From NCBI RefSeq assembly GCF_029360765.1, contig NZ_JARKNA010000009.1:62001-126000 (forward strand): a DNA stretch of 64,000 bases. The letters are read 5' to 3'. Below the pieces are notes generated by a model, which did not search any database, was not told the DNA's origin, and was given only the letters and a program-made list of their open reading frames with translations. Positions 35,469-44,022 of the stretch are shown in pieces; the first letter of the stretch is position 1; each line of letters begins with the position of its first letter. The translations under genes and the position numbers were made by a program. The stretch comes from Terrimonas pollutisoli (lineage in GTDB: Bacteria > Bacteroidota > Bacteroidia > Chitinophagales > Chitinophagaceae).

Positions 35469-35476
35469 TATCTTTG
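35469..35476 (+). promoter_or_regulatory. -7 box TATCTTTG for the divergent small gene
   Basis: The same octamer as the serS box, on the opposite strand. It ends 5 bases before ATG 35482, implying a nearly leaderless transcript. Confidence 0.45.
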
Positions 35477-35481
35477 CGATT

Positions 35482-35826
35482 ATGCAAATACAAGATGATT
35501 TACAAACCAGATGGTGGGCCCTGGAGGCGAAACTGGTTGAGCGGTTTGGTAAAAAGCCCGACCTGGAAACCATTCTTTTCCTGATTGGCATGCAGGAAAC
35601 CGGCATCATCAAAGAAAAAATAACCAAGGAACAAAAGCAGGACCTGATGCATGTAGCGGTTTGCACTTTATTGATGCCAAGCGGGTACTATGAACTCGAG
35701 CGGACTGACGAAGAGGGATGGCCGCATTTCAGGCAGCTAAAACCCATGCCCGAGATGAATCCTTTTGAACAGGAAAATTTTTTGAAAGACCATGTGTTGT
35801 TGTATTTTGAAGAAAATGGATTGTAG
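35482..35826 (+). CDS. Conserved hypothetical protein
   Basis: 114 residues from ATG 35482 (MQIQDDLQTRWWALEAKLVERFGKKPDLE). It is helical, acidic and soluble, with ILFLIGMQETGIIKEKITKEQKQDLMHVAVCTLLMPSGYYEL and WPHFRQLKPMPEMNPFEQENFLKDHVLLYF. I recall similar small proteins in related Bacteroidota near serS but cannot give a function. GTG 35464 is an alternative start six codons upstream but overlaps the promoter box. A cyclophilin gene follows after 52 bases in the same direction. Confidence 0.75.
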   Translation: MQIQDDLQTRWWALEAKLVERFGKKPDLETILFLIGMQETGIIKEKITKEQKQDLMHVAVCTLLMPSGYYELERTDEEGWPHFRQLKPMPEMNPFEQENFLKDHVLLYFEENGL

Positions 35827-35878
35827 TTTACTTGGCAATGAAACATTTGATGAAATCCATTAAACAATAGTTTGGCAA

Positions 35879-36586
35879 ATGAAAAAGGGAATTGTTCTGT
35901 TGATTGGCGCATTCATGGCGCAGATCAGCGTTGCTCAAAAGGAAATCATTTTAAAAAAGAAAGACCGTAAAAAAGATGTGCTGCTGCAAACCAGCATGGG
36001 CGATATGTTGATCCGGCTTTCTGATTCCACGCCTTTACATCGTGACAATTTTTTGAAACTGGTAAAACAACATTACTACGACAGCTCATTGTTTCACCGG
36101 GTGATCAACAACTTTATGATACAGGGTGGTGATCCGGACAGCAAGAATGCTCCTGCGGGAAAACCTTTAGGCGAAGGCGGTCCCAGCTTTACCGTTCCCG
36201 CCGAATTCAGGCCCGGGTTATTTCATAAGAAAGGCGTGATAGCCGCCGCCCGGCAAGGTGATAATGTAAATCCGGAAAAAGCCAGTAATGGCAGCCAGTT
36301 TTATATTACGCAGGGAAAAAAATTTACCGATGGGGCTCTTGATACTTTGGAAACATATCGCCGGAACGGAAGAAAAATTCCGGCCGATCAAAGAGAAGCA
36401 TATAAAACCGTTGGCGGTACACCGCATCTCGACCAGGGGTATACGGTATTTGGTGAGGTTGTCGATGGCCTGGATGTGATCGATAAAATCGCAGCCGTTC
36501 CCACCAGTAAAGGTGCTGACCGTGACAGACCATTGGAAAATGTGATGATTGTAAAGGCAAGCCTGGTTAAGCGAAAGAAAAAGTAA
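35879..36586 (+). CDS. Cyclophilin-type peptidyl-prolyl isomerase, exported
   Basis: 235 residues with a signal peptide ending ISVAQ. The cyclophilin core has FHRVINNFMIQGGDP, GKPLGEGGPSFTVPAEF, KKGVIAAARQGDNVNPEKASNGSQFYITQGKKF and a late GYTVFGEVVDGLDVIDKIAAV. It catalyses cis/trans isomerisation of Xaa-Pro bonds, probably on periplasmic or outer-membrane clients. A region of about 22 residues (ETYRRNGRKIPADQREAYKTV) between the core strands looks like the insertion seen in Bacteroidota homologues. Terminator at 36715-36750. Confidence 0.93.
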   Translation: MKKGIVLLIGAFMAQISVAQKEIILKKKDRKKDVLLQTSMGDMLIRLSDSTPLHRDNFLKLVKQHYYDSSLFHRVINNFMIQGGDPDSKNAPAGKPLGEGGPSFTVPAEFRPGLFHKKGVIAAARQGDNVNPEKASNGSQFYITQGKKFTDGALDTLETYRRNGRKIPADQREAYKTVGGTPHLDQGYTVFGEVVDGLDVIDKIAAVPTSKGADRDRPLENVMIVKASLVKRKKK

Positions 36587-36620
36587 CCTCCAATGTAGCT
36601 TTAAAAATGTTTAATGTTCT

Positions 36621-36636
36621 CCCGATAGCTATCGGG
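36621..36636. repeat. 16-base perfect palindrome CCCGATAGCTATCGGG
   Basis: A perfect self-complementary 16-mer in the gap after the cyclophilin gene. Similar CCCGATAGCTATCGGG elements are, from memory, frequent in Bacteroidota intergenic DNA. Confidence 0.7.
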
Positions 36637-36714
36637 GTCAATTTTCAATATTCAATTAAACAGGGATTGAAGTGGTTCAGGGAACACTGAAAATTAAGTT
36701 TGATTTTGAGCATT

Positions 36715-36750
36715 AAAAAAGCGGCGTTCCTGTAAGATCGCCGCTTTTTT
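36715..36750. terminator. Bidirectional terminator between cyclophilin and TonB receptor genes
   Basis: AAAAAAGCGGCG (36715-36726), a 12-base loop, CGCCGCTTTTTT (36739-36750), between convergent genes. Confidence 0.85.
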
Positions 36751-36772
36751 ATTATTTAACTGACTTCTTTGT

Positions 36773-39232
36773 TTATTGTCCAGCCGGCGTTCCGGTACCA
36801 CCACTACTATTGGCTCTCTTGCTTTCATCTTCAATACCCGTATTGCGCTGGCGTGCTGCTTTTACCGTATTACTTCCAAAGCGATAACTAAAGTTTAATT
36901 TTACCTGCTGCATTTCACCATGACCATTAAACCTGCTGTTTACTCCTGCAAAATTGGTACTGCCGCCCCATTTCATCGTTTTGAAAACATCGCTTAGTAC
37001 GCCTCTTACCGTTCCTTTACCTTTGAACACCGTTTTTTGAAAACCTAAATCAATATAGCCCATCGCTTCAGATTTAATAACTCCCTGCCATACCGATGGT
37101 GAGATATACAATCCGCTTATTTCGCCTTTCCATCCCTTACCAAGATCAAAACTATTTTGCATAAAATAGGTCAATGCAAATACCTTCTGGTTTACTTTTC
37201 TGTCACCACCGCCAAAATCGGCTTTGTAAATGGAGTAAGAAGAGTTCGCTGTAGCAAAAAAACTATACCATTTGTATTGGAAAGGATAACTGATGTTCAG
37301 GCTCATTACATCCTGTGTAGCCAGGTTTTTCTTCATCAAAAATCCTTGTGTTTTATTAATTGTATCCGGTAGCTGGGCAAAAACGTCTTGCACATGACTG
37401 TAGTTAAGTACAGTGGTCAGTTTATACTTAAAGATATTTGTCAATCCAATGCTATTGGTGTACTGTGGTCTCAGCTCGGTATTCCCTTTCATGTAAGTAT
37501 ATTCATTGAGCTTAAATTCAAATGGATTAAGATCCTGGTAAGCCGGACGATCTATCCTGCGGCTATAAGATACTGTCCATTGATTCATTGGATTTTTATT
37601 GAATGATAATGACGCACTTGGGAAAAAGTCTGTATAATCTCTTTTAAAAGTAGAATCCAAATTTTTGGTGTTACCATTTTGCGTTTCAAATCCTGACGAT
37701 ATTCCCTTTGAATGCGTGTTTTCAGCCCTCACTCCAAATTGAATCATCAGGCCCTTCAATTGTTTGTTATAGTTAACATACAGGGCATTGATATTTTCTT
37801 TGTAGTCAAACAGATTGTTTATGATCACATCATCAGAAGCAGACTTTTCATCCCTACGGTCAAAAGTATTATCTGTATTAACAACGCCAATTTTTCCACC
37901 AATACCCAGTTTACCACCTTTAAAATTTTGCTCATAATCGACTTTTAAAGAGTATAAATCAATATTGGTGGGTGCAATAATATCAGAAATTGTATGACTA
38001 ATCGGGGTCACGCCATCTTCTTCAAAATAATGGTTTGGTTGATACTGGATTGATCGTATTTTGAAGAATCCATAGTCAGCATCAATGTTCAGATCTTTTC
38101 CATTGGCTTCTGTATGCTTGAAGTTGATATTCGTATTCACATTGTCCCGCTTCATATCATTGTGATTTGTAGCTTTCAAAATACGATCAAGCTCACCTGT
38201 CGGCATATAGATAAAATTCATCGGACCCGACGTATTAAAATCATTATCAGCAAGGTTGCCGCTTACTACAGCGCCCAATGTATTTTTCTTATCCATAAAA
38301 TAATCAACTCCCGCCTTGAAGCCATGCGTATTATTTTTAAAAACCATTCTATTGCTTTGAGCAAACAATGTATCAAATTGCTCTTTCCGCAAATTGATTT
38401 TCATCAGGTAGTCGCCTTTATTATAGTTGTAGTTACCAAATACATTTATTTTCCCATTGCGGTGATTGAGGTTTACGCCCCCGTTATACTTAGCATAATG
38501 TCCCTGTACATAACCAAGATTAACAGACCCGTTTGTTCCAAACGCTTTATTTTTCTTTAACCTTATATTGATAATACCTGCATTACCCGCTGCTTCATAT
38601 TTCGCCGAAGGATTGGAAATAATCTCTATGGATTCGATCTGGGCAGACTGCATACTTTTCAAATAGCTAGCAAGGTCAGTTCCGCTCAATGGACTTGGCT
38701 TGCCATCAATATAAACCTGTACGCCATTCTTACCGGCAAGGCTTATGTTATCATCTTTATCAACTGTTACTCCTGGTGACTTACGCAATAATTCAAGAGC
38801 GTCATTGCCAACTGCATTCATTGTTCCTTCTACATTCACGATCATTTTATCTGCTCTTACTTCTATCATTGGTTTTTGAGAAGTAACAGTAACTCCCTGC
38901 AAAGAGCCTTCCTTTTTAATCATACTTAGTTCTCCCACCGATACATCACCGGAACCGGATACTTCAATTGGCCTGGAATAAACCGGCGCATAAGCAATGT
39001 GTGAAGTACTAATAAGGTATTGACCAGCAGTATCTGTCCGGATACTAAACTTTCCCTGGTTATCGGTAACTGATAATTTTACAACCGAAGAGTCCTTTAT
39101 TTTGAGCAGGGAAACAGTGGTTTTATCTACTGCTTTTCCATCCTGATCTTTTACTATACCTGAAATTGTTTGTGCAAAAACTGCCGAATTCAGAATAACG
39201 GCAACTAAAAAAAATGTAACTAGTTTTCTCAT
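36773..39232 (-). CDS. TonB-dependent receptor with CarboxypepD-like N-terminus
   Basis: 819 residues: signal peptide ending SAVFAQ, a carboxypeptidase-regulatory-like beta sandwich (about 22-110, ISGIVKDQDGKAVDKTTVSLLK), a plug domain (about 120-225, with LRKSPGVTVDKDDNISLAGKNGVQVYIDGKPSP and IEIISNPSAKYEAAGNAGIINI), then an outer-membrane barrel resembling OMP_b-brl_3. Such receptors import or sense siderophores, glycans or peptides; no SusD is adjacent, so the ligand is unknown. The C-terminus is low-complexity (NSSGGTGTPAGQ). The -7 box TATCTTTG at 39260-39267 lies 27 bases upstream. Confidence 0.9.
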   Translation of the reverse strand: MRKLVTFFLVAVILNSAVFAQTISGIVKDQDGKAVDKTTVSLLKIKDSSVVKLSVTDNQGKFSIRTDTAGQYLISTSHIAYAPVYSRPIEVSGSGDVSVGELSMIKKEGSLQGVTVTSQKPMIEVRADKMIVNVEGTMNAVGNDALELLRKSPGVTVDKDDNISLAGKNGVQVYIDGKPSPLSGTDLASYLKSMQSAQIESIEIISNPSAKYEAAGNAGIINIRLKKNKAFGTNGSVNLGYVQGHYAKYNGGVNLNHRNGKINVFGNYNYNKGDYLMKINLRKEQFDTLFAQSNRMVFKNNTHGFKAGVDYFMDKKNTLGAVVSGNLADNDFNTSGPMNFIYMPTGELDRILKATNHNDMKRDNVNTNINFKHTEANGKDLNIDADYGFFKIRSIQYQPNHYFEEDGVTPISHTISDIIAPTNIDLYSLKVDYEQNFKGGKLGIGGKIGVVNTDNTFDRRDEKSASDDVIINNLFDYKENINALYVNYNKQLKGLMIQFGVRAENTHSKGISSGFETQNGNTKNLDSTFKRDYTDFFPSASLSFNKNPMNQWTVSYSRRIDRPAYQDLNPFEFKLNEYTYMKGNTELRPQYTNSIGLTNIFKYKLTTVLNYSHVQDVFAQLPDTINKTQGFLMKKNLATQDVMSLNISYPFQYKWYSFFATANSSYSIYKADFGGGDRKVNQKVFALTYFMQNSFDLGKGWKGEISGLYISPSVWQGVIKSEAMGYIDLGFQKTVFKGKGTVRGVLSDVFKTMKWGGSTNFAGVNSRFNGHGEMQQVKLNFSYRFGSNTVKAARQRNTGIEDESKRANSSGGTGTPAGQ

Positions 39233-39259
39233 AATTGTTCCTTTTTAGATAAGGGTCGC

Positions 39260-39267
39260 CAAAGATA
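39260..39267 (-). promoter_or_regulatory. -7 box TATCTTTG for the TonB receptor gene
   Basis: An exact TAnnTTTG match on the minus strand, 27 bases before ATG 39232. The leader ends AAAAAGGAACAATT. Confidence 0.5.
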
Positions 39268-39393
39268 CCTGCGTGTCATAGAACTGTAAAGTCATTGCCG
39301 ACCAATGGTGTAAAAACTGGCATGAACGGTGTCAATTTTTCGGTGAATTGCGAAAAAAAATATCGACCCGGAGATTTTATAACCGGTTTTACT

Positions 39394-39401
39394 CATATTT
39401 G
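39394..39401 (+). promoter_or_regulatory. -7-like box CATATTTG for gcvH
   Basis: One mismatch from TAnnTTTG at the first base, 18 bases before ATG 39420, the spacing seen for other genes in this window. Confidence 0.4.
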
Positions 39402-39419
39402 CGGTCTAAATCATTCATT

Positions 39420-39797
39420 ATGAGTTATCCTGATAATCTTCGGTATACAAAAGACCACGAATGGATCAGCCTTGAGGGCAACATTGCAACGATTGGAATT
39501 ACAGATTTTGCGCAACGTGAACTGGGCGACATTGTATATGTAGAAGTAGAAACTGTAGGTAAGGCGCTGGCGACCGGGGCAGTTTTTGGAACTGTAGAAG
39601 CTGTAAAAACCGTCTCAGATCTTTTTCTCCCTGTTAGCGGAACAATCAATGAACTAAACCCTGCTTTGGCAAATGCACCTGAATTGGTAAACAATGACCC
39701 TTATGGTGAAGGCTGGATGATCAAAATGACCGTAGACAACCCTGCTGATGTAGAGGGTTTACTGGATGCCAAAGGGTACGAAGCCATTGTAGGTTAA
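39420..39797 (+). CDS. gcvH: Glycine cleavage system H protein
   Basis: 125 residues. The lipoyl-carrying H protein shuttles the aminomethyl group between the P and T proteins. The lipoylated Lys is K63 in FGTVEAVKTVSDLFLPVSG. The N-terminal KDHEWISLEG and C-terminal PYGEGWMIKM are diagnostic. The other gcv genes are not in the window. ATG 39420 was chosen for the standard MSYPDNLRYTKDHEW start; the open frame extends 72 bases upstream over the promoter. It is followed by an ECF sigma gene after a 76-base gap that contains a TGCATG/CATGCA inverted repeat (39829-39845). Confidence 0.97.
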   Translation: MSYPDNLRYTKDHEWISLEGNIATIGITDFAQRELGDIVYVEVETVGKALATGAVFGTVEAVKTVSDLFLPVSGTINELNPALANAPELVNNDPYGEGWMIKMTVDNPADVEGLLDAKGYEAIVG

Positions 39798-39873
39798 AAC
39801 CGGGAACCTGTTTTGAACGTATATTTTATGCATGTTAAGCATGCAGATCAATTCCTTATAGCTAACCAACTAT

Positions 39874-40419
39874 TTGAATTCTAAGATCACATATGGGGAA
39901 CAGGAGCTTGTTGCTTTGCTTCAACAGCGCAATAATGACTCGTTTGGTTATCTCTACGATAATTATTCAGGAGCTTTGTTCGGTGTGATAAGTGCAATTA
40001 TTACTGACCCGGAAACGGCCAGGGATGTTTTGCAGGAAACTTTTGTCAATATCTGGCGGAAGATAGAATCATATGATCCGGCCAAAGGAAGATTATTTAC
40101 GTGGATGATGAACGTGGCGAGGAATGCCGCTATTGATAAGATGCGATCCAAGGGATATAAGGATTCCTTAAAAAACTACCCGATTTCTGAAAACGTAGAT
40201 ACAACCAATATTGGAAACGCCACTTTTACACAAGTGGATGATGTGGGATTAAAAAAGGTGTTGGGTAAGTTAAAAGAAGAATCGAGGGTACTCATCGACC
40301 TTTCCTATTTCCAGGGCTACACTCACGAAGAAATAGCAAAAATTCTCAATATTCCATTGGGGACCGTCAAAACAAGAATTCGAAGTGCTTTAATTCATTT
40401 AAGAACAATGATCAAATAA
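39874..40419 (+). CDS. ECF-type RNA polymerase sigma factor
   Basis: 181 residues. Region 2 has LYDNYSGALFGVISAIITDPETARDVLQETFVNIWRKIESYDPAKGRLFTWMMNVARNAAIDKMR. Region 4 has LIDLSYFQGYTHEEIAKILNIPLGTVKTRIRSALIHLR, a helix-turn-helix binding the -35 element. The only start in frame is TTG 39874, because a TAG lies five codons upstream and no ATG is available. It is 1 base ahead of the anti-sigma gene start, so the two are cotranscribed. The group is SigK-like, paired with RskA-type anti-sigma factors. Confidence 0.93.
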   Translation: MNSKITYGEQELVALLQQRNNDSFGYLYDNYSGALFGVISAIITDPETARDVLQETFVNIWRKIESYDPAKGRLFTWMMNVARNAAIDKMRSKGYKDSLKNYPISENVDTTNIGNATFTQVDDVGLKKVLGKLKEESRVLIDLSYFQGYTHEEIAKILNIPLGTVKTRIRSALIHLRTMIK

Positions 40420-40420
40420 A

Positions 40421-41203
40421 GTGAACGTACAGGAATACATATCAAGTGGCATTGTTGAAAGCTTTGTGCTGGGACTCGCTTCTGCAGAGGAGCAGGCCGA
40501 GTTTGAAAGCATGTGCCGGCAATATCCTGAAGTGCTCCGGGCCCGCAATGAATTTGAACTTGTACTTGAACAACAGGCTATGCAAAATGCAGTGACACCA
40601 CCCGCCGGCATGAAACAGCGGGTGATGGATGCTGCGCTGTATAGAGATGAAGCAAAAGTTATAGCGATGCCTTCAGCAACAAAAACTAACTGGCTTAAAT
40701 ATGCTGCAGCGGCCTGCGCTATTTTACTCGCCGGTAGCTTGTTCTGGAATATTTCTCAATACAATCGCAACAAAAAACTCCAGGCAAGTTATGATGAGGT
40801 TGTAAAAGATTATGACAGCACCGCCATTCGACTGGGTGAATTGGAAGATGAAATTGCCATGATCAGCCTTAATCCCAATGTAAAAATGGCTGCTATGAAA
40901 GGTATGGAAGCTTCTCCAGCTTCATTCGCAACGGTATATTGGGATACTACTTCCAAAGATGTGTACCTGGTGGTAAATAATCTGCCAAAACCGGCAAGTG
41001 ATAAACAGTACCAACTGTGGGCCTTACTCGATGGCAAACCAATCGACGTTGGAATGATAGACAATGACTCTTTCATTGGCGAAAGGAAACTTTTACTCCG
41101 GATGAAGAACGTAGCCGGCGCACAGGCTTTCGCCATTACACTGGAGAAGAAAGGTGGCAACCCCACACCGCAAGGTTCGATGTACGTGATGGGAAACCTT
41201 TGA
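40421..41203 (+). CDS. RskA-type anti-sigma factor
   Basis: 260 residues from GTG 40421. Residues 1-75 form the cytoplasmic anti-sigma part (MNVQEYISSGIVESFVLGLASAEEQAEFESMCRQYPEV), followed by one membrane helix (91-110, LKYAAAACAILLAGSLFW) and a coiled coil (about 115-140). The extracytoplasmic RskA domain has ASFATVYWDTTSKDVYLVVNNLPKPASDKQYQLWALLDGKPIDVGM and ends in FAITLEKKGGNPTPQGSMYVMG. No zinc-binding HxxxC is seen. It holds the sigma factor at the membrane until a signal leads to release. The terminator at 41289-41320 closes the operon. Confidence 0.92.
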   Translation: MNVQEYISSGIVESFVLGLASAEEQAEFESMCRQYPEVLRARNEFELVLEQQAMQNAVTPPAGMKQRVMDAALYRDEAKVIAMPSATKTNWLKYAAAACAILLAGSLFWNISQYNRNKKLQASYDEVVKDYDSTAIRLGELEDEIAMISLNPNVKMAAMKGMEASPASFATVYWDTTSKDVYLVVNNLPKPASDKQYQLWALLDGKPIDVGMIDNDSFIGERKLLLRMKNVAGAQAFAITLEKKGGNPTPQGSMYVMGNL

Positions 41204-41288
41204 TTCCTTCAATCCGCAATTCTTATTTTGTCGTATTTGATACGGGAACCATAATTGCCATGAGTGATTTTGGATTCTATAGTTGGTT

Positions 41289-41320
41289 AAGAAGAGATCT
41301 TTTAAGGTCTCTTCTTTTTT
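41289..41320 (+). terminator. Intrinsic terminator after the anti-sigma gene
   Basis: AAGAAGAGA (41289-41297), a 10-base loop, TCTCTTCTT (41308-41316), followed by TTTT. Confidence 0.75.
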
Positions 41321-41368
41321 GTTTACCAGAATAAAAAATACTTCTATTATTGCAGCAAATTTTTGCCC

Positions 41369-41755
41369 TTGAAAAATCAAGTTCGTTTTTTTCTTCCTGC
41401 TGTTGGTTGGCTGGTGGTTTCTACAGTTTTACTTACACTTCCCGGTTCTGCTTTTCCGAAAGAAAACTGGCTCGACAAAATTTGGTTTGATAAGTGGGTG
41501 CATGTTGCCATGTTTGGGTTAATAACTTTTCTATTATGCTGGGGGATATATAAAAAAAAGAAAGAAACAAGCCGCAAGCTGTACGCATATTTCATTGTGG
41601 CAGCTGCGCTCTGTCTTCTCTATGGAATCGTCATGGAGTTTGTGCAAAAATTCTGGGTACCCAATCGTTCATTTGATGCAGGAGATATCGTGGCTGACGG
41701 AATCGGATCGGCCTTCGGCGGAATATTTAGCTTTAGAAGATATGCAAAAAAATAG
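41369..41755 (+). CDS. VanZ-like membrane protein
   Basis: About 128 residues from TTG 41369 (a TTG two codons upstream is also possible; no ATG is available near). Four hydrophobic segments are visible: AVGWLVVSTVLLTLPG, WVHVAMFGLITFLLCWGIY, LYAYFIVAAALCLLYGIVMEFVQ and VADGIGSAFGGIF. The WxDKWVHVAMF and E-FVQ...R-FDAGDIVAD patterns match the VanZ family, named from teicoplanin resistance, with unknown function in most bacteria. The nearest promoter candidate is TATTATTG (41345-41352), one mismatch from the consensus. A hairpin overlaps the stop codon. Confidence 0.8.
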   Translation: MKNQVRFFLPAVGWLVVSTVLLTLPGSAFPKENWLDKIWFDKWVHVAMFGLITFLLCWGIYKKKKETSRKLYAYFIVAAALCLLYGIVMEFVQKFWVPNRSFDAGDIVADGIGSAFGGIFSFRRYAKK

Positions 41756-41776
41756 ACCCCTGTAGAAACAGGGGTC
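41755..41776 (+). terminator. Perfect hairpin GACCCCTGT-AGAA-ACAGGGGTC after the VanZ gene
   Basis: Nine-base perfect stem with an AGAA tetraloop. No T run follows, so it may be a processing or attenuation element, not a simple terminator. Confidence 0.55.
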
Positions 41777-41797
41777 GCAACCAAAACTAACTGCTTA

Positions 41798-41845
41798 TGA
41801 GAAAATTGTCTGCTTTTATATTTGCAATAACTTATTATCTATAGT
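41798..41845 (+). other. 14-codon ORF with internal -7 box, possible leader or gene remnant
   Basis: ATG 41798 opens a 14-residue peptide (MRKLSAFIFAITYYL-like, ending at TAG 41843-41845) that reads like the start of a signal peptide. TATATTTG (41817-41824), an exact -7 consensus, lies inside it. The 411-base gap 41756-42166 otherwise shows no gene or strong structure. A real leader peptide cannot be told from a decayed gene start. Confidence 0.3.
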
Positions 41846-42166
41846 ACAAATTTACTGCCATTCTGCGGATCGATGCTGTTAACGAAATTCTAAAAGCTAC
41901 ATCGACCGAAATTCACCACATATCTTCCATTTCAAAGCCTCAACTGTGGAGTTTTTTCCTCTCAGGGTGACCCTACTATTCTAATAACGCCTGGAATGAC
42001 GAGTTGTTTGTTAAAGAACTATTATAACTAAACTTCCTGGTCTCTATACGGAACGCAGAAATCAGACCAATTACACAATATGACGCCAGGTGAAATGAAA
42101 AACTTGTACTTCATTTAAAAATTATTATGATCGATAGAAGAACTACGATGAAGTAAGTATAAAACA

Positions 42167-42802
42167 TTAGCTGAAAAAACCCTTAATCAGATCGGCGAAG
42201 CCTCCTCCGCTTCTTGCCTGCTGCTCCTGGTTTTGCTGGGCGCCACGGGTCACCTGGTTAACAATATCCTGTAAATTAAAGCCTCCATTGCCACTGCCTT
42301 TCGTTAATTGTTCCAACAACCCCTGGAAATTAAACCCACCACCTGATTCTGCAGTAGGGGTATTTCCACCAGTAAGAGAGCCGATAAGATCGTTGAAGTC
42401 AAAAGAGTCGTCAGCAGGGTTATTACTGTTGGTTCGTGTAATTAAACCATTTAACACATTTGGAATAAGATTATTTGAAATCTTGCTGGCTTGCGACGGG
42501 CTCATATTGAACTTACTCACCAACTTACTGATCAGGTGTCCTATCATCATCGCCACCATGGGATTTTTTAGTAATCCTGCAATACCACTCTGGGAAGATG
42601 GCTGGCTGCCGCCCCTGCCGCCTGTAAACATTGAAATGATGTCCTGTAAACCGCCGCCAGCCAACATATTTTGCATGCCGTTGGTTATTGTCTTTGTTGC
42701 TTCCGCTAAAACTGCATTATTCTCTTCATTTGGAACATCGGGATTATTGACAACTGCTTCCCGGCCAAATTGTTTTACGAGTTCTGAAATCTGTTCAAGC
42801 AT
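42167..42802 (-). CDS. Gly/Asn-rich protein, DUF937-like
   Basis: 211 residues. The N-terminal half is helical (MLEQISELVKQFGREAVVNNPDVP, VLAEATKTITNGMQNML, NPMVAMMIGHLISKLVSKFNMSPSQASKISNNLIPNVLNGLI) with the ordering of DUF937 proteins. The C-terminal half is low-complexity and Gly/Gln/Asn-rich, with repeated GGFNFQGLLEQLTKGSG and GGFNLQDIVNQVTRGA units and an end SGGGFADLIKGFF. No signal peptide. Function unknown. The -7-like TAACTTTC box (42821-42828) lies 18 bases before the start, one mismatch from the consensus. Confidence 0.7.
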   Translation of the reverse strand: MLEQISELVKQFGREAVVNNPDVPNEENNAVLAEATKTITNGMQNMLAGGGLQDIISMFTGGRGGSQPSSQSGIAGLLKNPMVAMMIGHLISKLVSKFNMSPSQASKISNNLIPNVLNGLITRTNSNNPADDSFDFNDLIGSLTGGNTPTAESGGGFNFQGLLEQLTKGSGNGGFNLQDIVNQVTRGAQQNQEQQARSGGGFADLIKGFFS

Positions 42803-42866
42803 CGTAGTATGGTTTAGATAGAAAGTTACTTCAATTTCTAAACAAGATGCTCCGGGGAAAAATTAT

Positions 42867-43934
42867 TTAATTGTTTTGGTTGGCCATTTTCTCAGAGTTT
42901 TCCGCAAACTGTAATGCATCAATAAACTCCTGGATATTGCCATTTAAAACATCGTCCAAATTATAAACGGTGAGACCAATACGGTGATCGGTAACCCGAC
43001 CCTGGGGAAAATTATAGGTTCTGATCTTTGCACTCCGGTCGCCTGTACTCACCAGGCTTTTTCGGTGTCTTGAAATTTCTTCCTCTTGTTTTCTTACCTG
43101 CTCTTCGTACAATTTGGTTCGCATCATCTGCATAGCTTTTTCCCTATTACCTAGCTGTGAACGTTCTGTTTGGCAAACCACCACCGTACCTGTTGGGATA
43201 TGGGTAAGCATCACTTTTGTTTCTACCTTGTTTACATTCTGACCACCAGCTCCGCCACTTCGGGCAGTCTCCATTTTTACGTCCGCGGGATTTAGTTCAA
43301 AATCCACTTCCTCGGCTTCTGGCATTACCGCAACCGTTGCAGCAGAAGTATGCACACGTCCGCTAGTTTCCGTATCGGGTACCCGCTGCACCCGGTGCAC
43401 ACCACTTTCAAATTTCAAGGTGCCATATACTTCATCGCCTGTTACTTCCAGCTGTACCTCTTTGTAACCGCCGACAGTTCCTTCGCTTTCGCTTAAGATC
43501 GCCGTCTTGTAGCCTCGTCTTTCACAATAACGGATATACATGCGAAGCAAATCACCGGCAAAGAGGCTAGCCTCGTCACCACCTGTTCCTGCTCTTATTT
43601 CGAGGATGGCATTCTTTTCGTCCTGGGGATCTTTCGGAATCAGTAATTGACGAATAAAAGCTTCCGCTTTCTCCTTTCTTTCTTCCAGCTCCGGAGCTTC
43701 TTCTTTTGCCAACTCTCTTAATTCCTCGTCACCACCATTCAACGCCTCGCGGTTAAAATCAATATCCTCCAGTATTTTTCTGTAATCGTTATATGCAACC
43801 ACAATTTTCTCCAGGCTTCGATATTCCTTGCTTGTTTCAGCAAAACGTTTATTATTGCCCACTATTTCCGGATTGGTCAACGCAATGCCCAACTGGTCAA
43901 ATCTACCCTTTATCGCTTCAAGCTTATCTAACAT
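42867..43934 (-). CDS. prfA: Peptide chain release factor 1
   Basis: 355 residues. RF1 releases polypeptides at UAA and UAG. The catalytic GGQ motif is in ARSGGAGGQNVNKVETKVMLTHIPTG, the anticodon-like recognition region reads VQRVPDTETSGRVHTSAATVAVMPEAEE, and the C-terminal GRVTDHRIGLTVYNLDDVLNG is typical. The -7 box TAAATTTG is 19 bases upstream. Standard length; no sign of an RF2-type programmed frameshift. Confidence 0.97.
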   Translation of the reverse strand: MLDKLEAIKGRFDQLGIALTNPEIVGNNKRFAETSKEYRSLEKIVVAYNDYRKILEDIDFNREALNGGDEELRELAKEEAPELEERKEKAEAFIRQLLIPKDPQDEKNAILEIRAGTGGDEASLFAGDLLRMYIRYCERRGYKTAILSESEGTVGGYKEVQLEVTGDEVYGTLKFESGVHRVQRVPDTETSGRVHTSAATVAVMPEAEEVDFELNPADVKMETARSGGAGGQNVNKVETKVMLTHIPTGTVVVCQTERSQLGNREKAMQMMRTKLYEEQVRKQEEEISRHRKSLVSTGDRSAKIRTYNFPQGRVTDHRIGLTVYNLDDVLNGNIQEFIDALQFAENSEKMANQNN

Positions 43935-43953
43935 AATTATGGTTTGTGGGCGG

Positions 43954-43961
43954 CAAATTTA
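43954..43961 (-). promoter_or_regulatory. -7 box TAAATTTG for prfA
   Basis: An exact TAnnTTTG match on the minus strand, 19 bases before the prfA ATG. Confidence 0.6.
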
Positions 43962-44022
43962 GCATTTTGACGCAGTAAATCAGCTAACGGCTTTCTGCCT
44001 AATTTTATTCGACTTTTACAAT

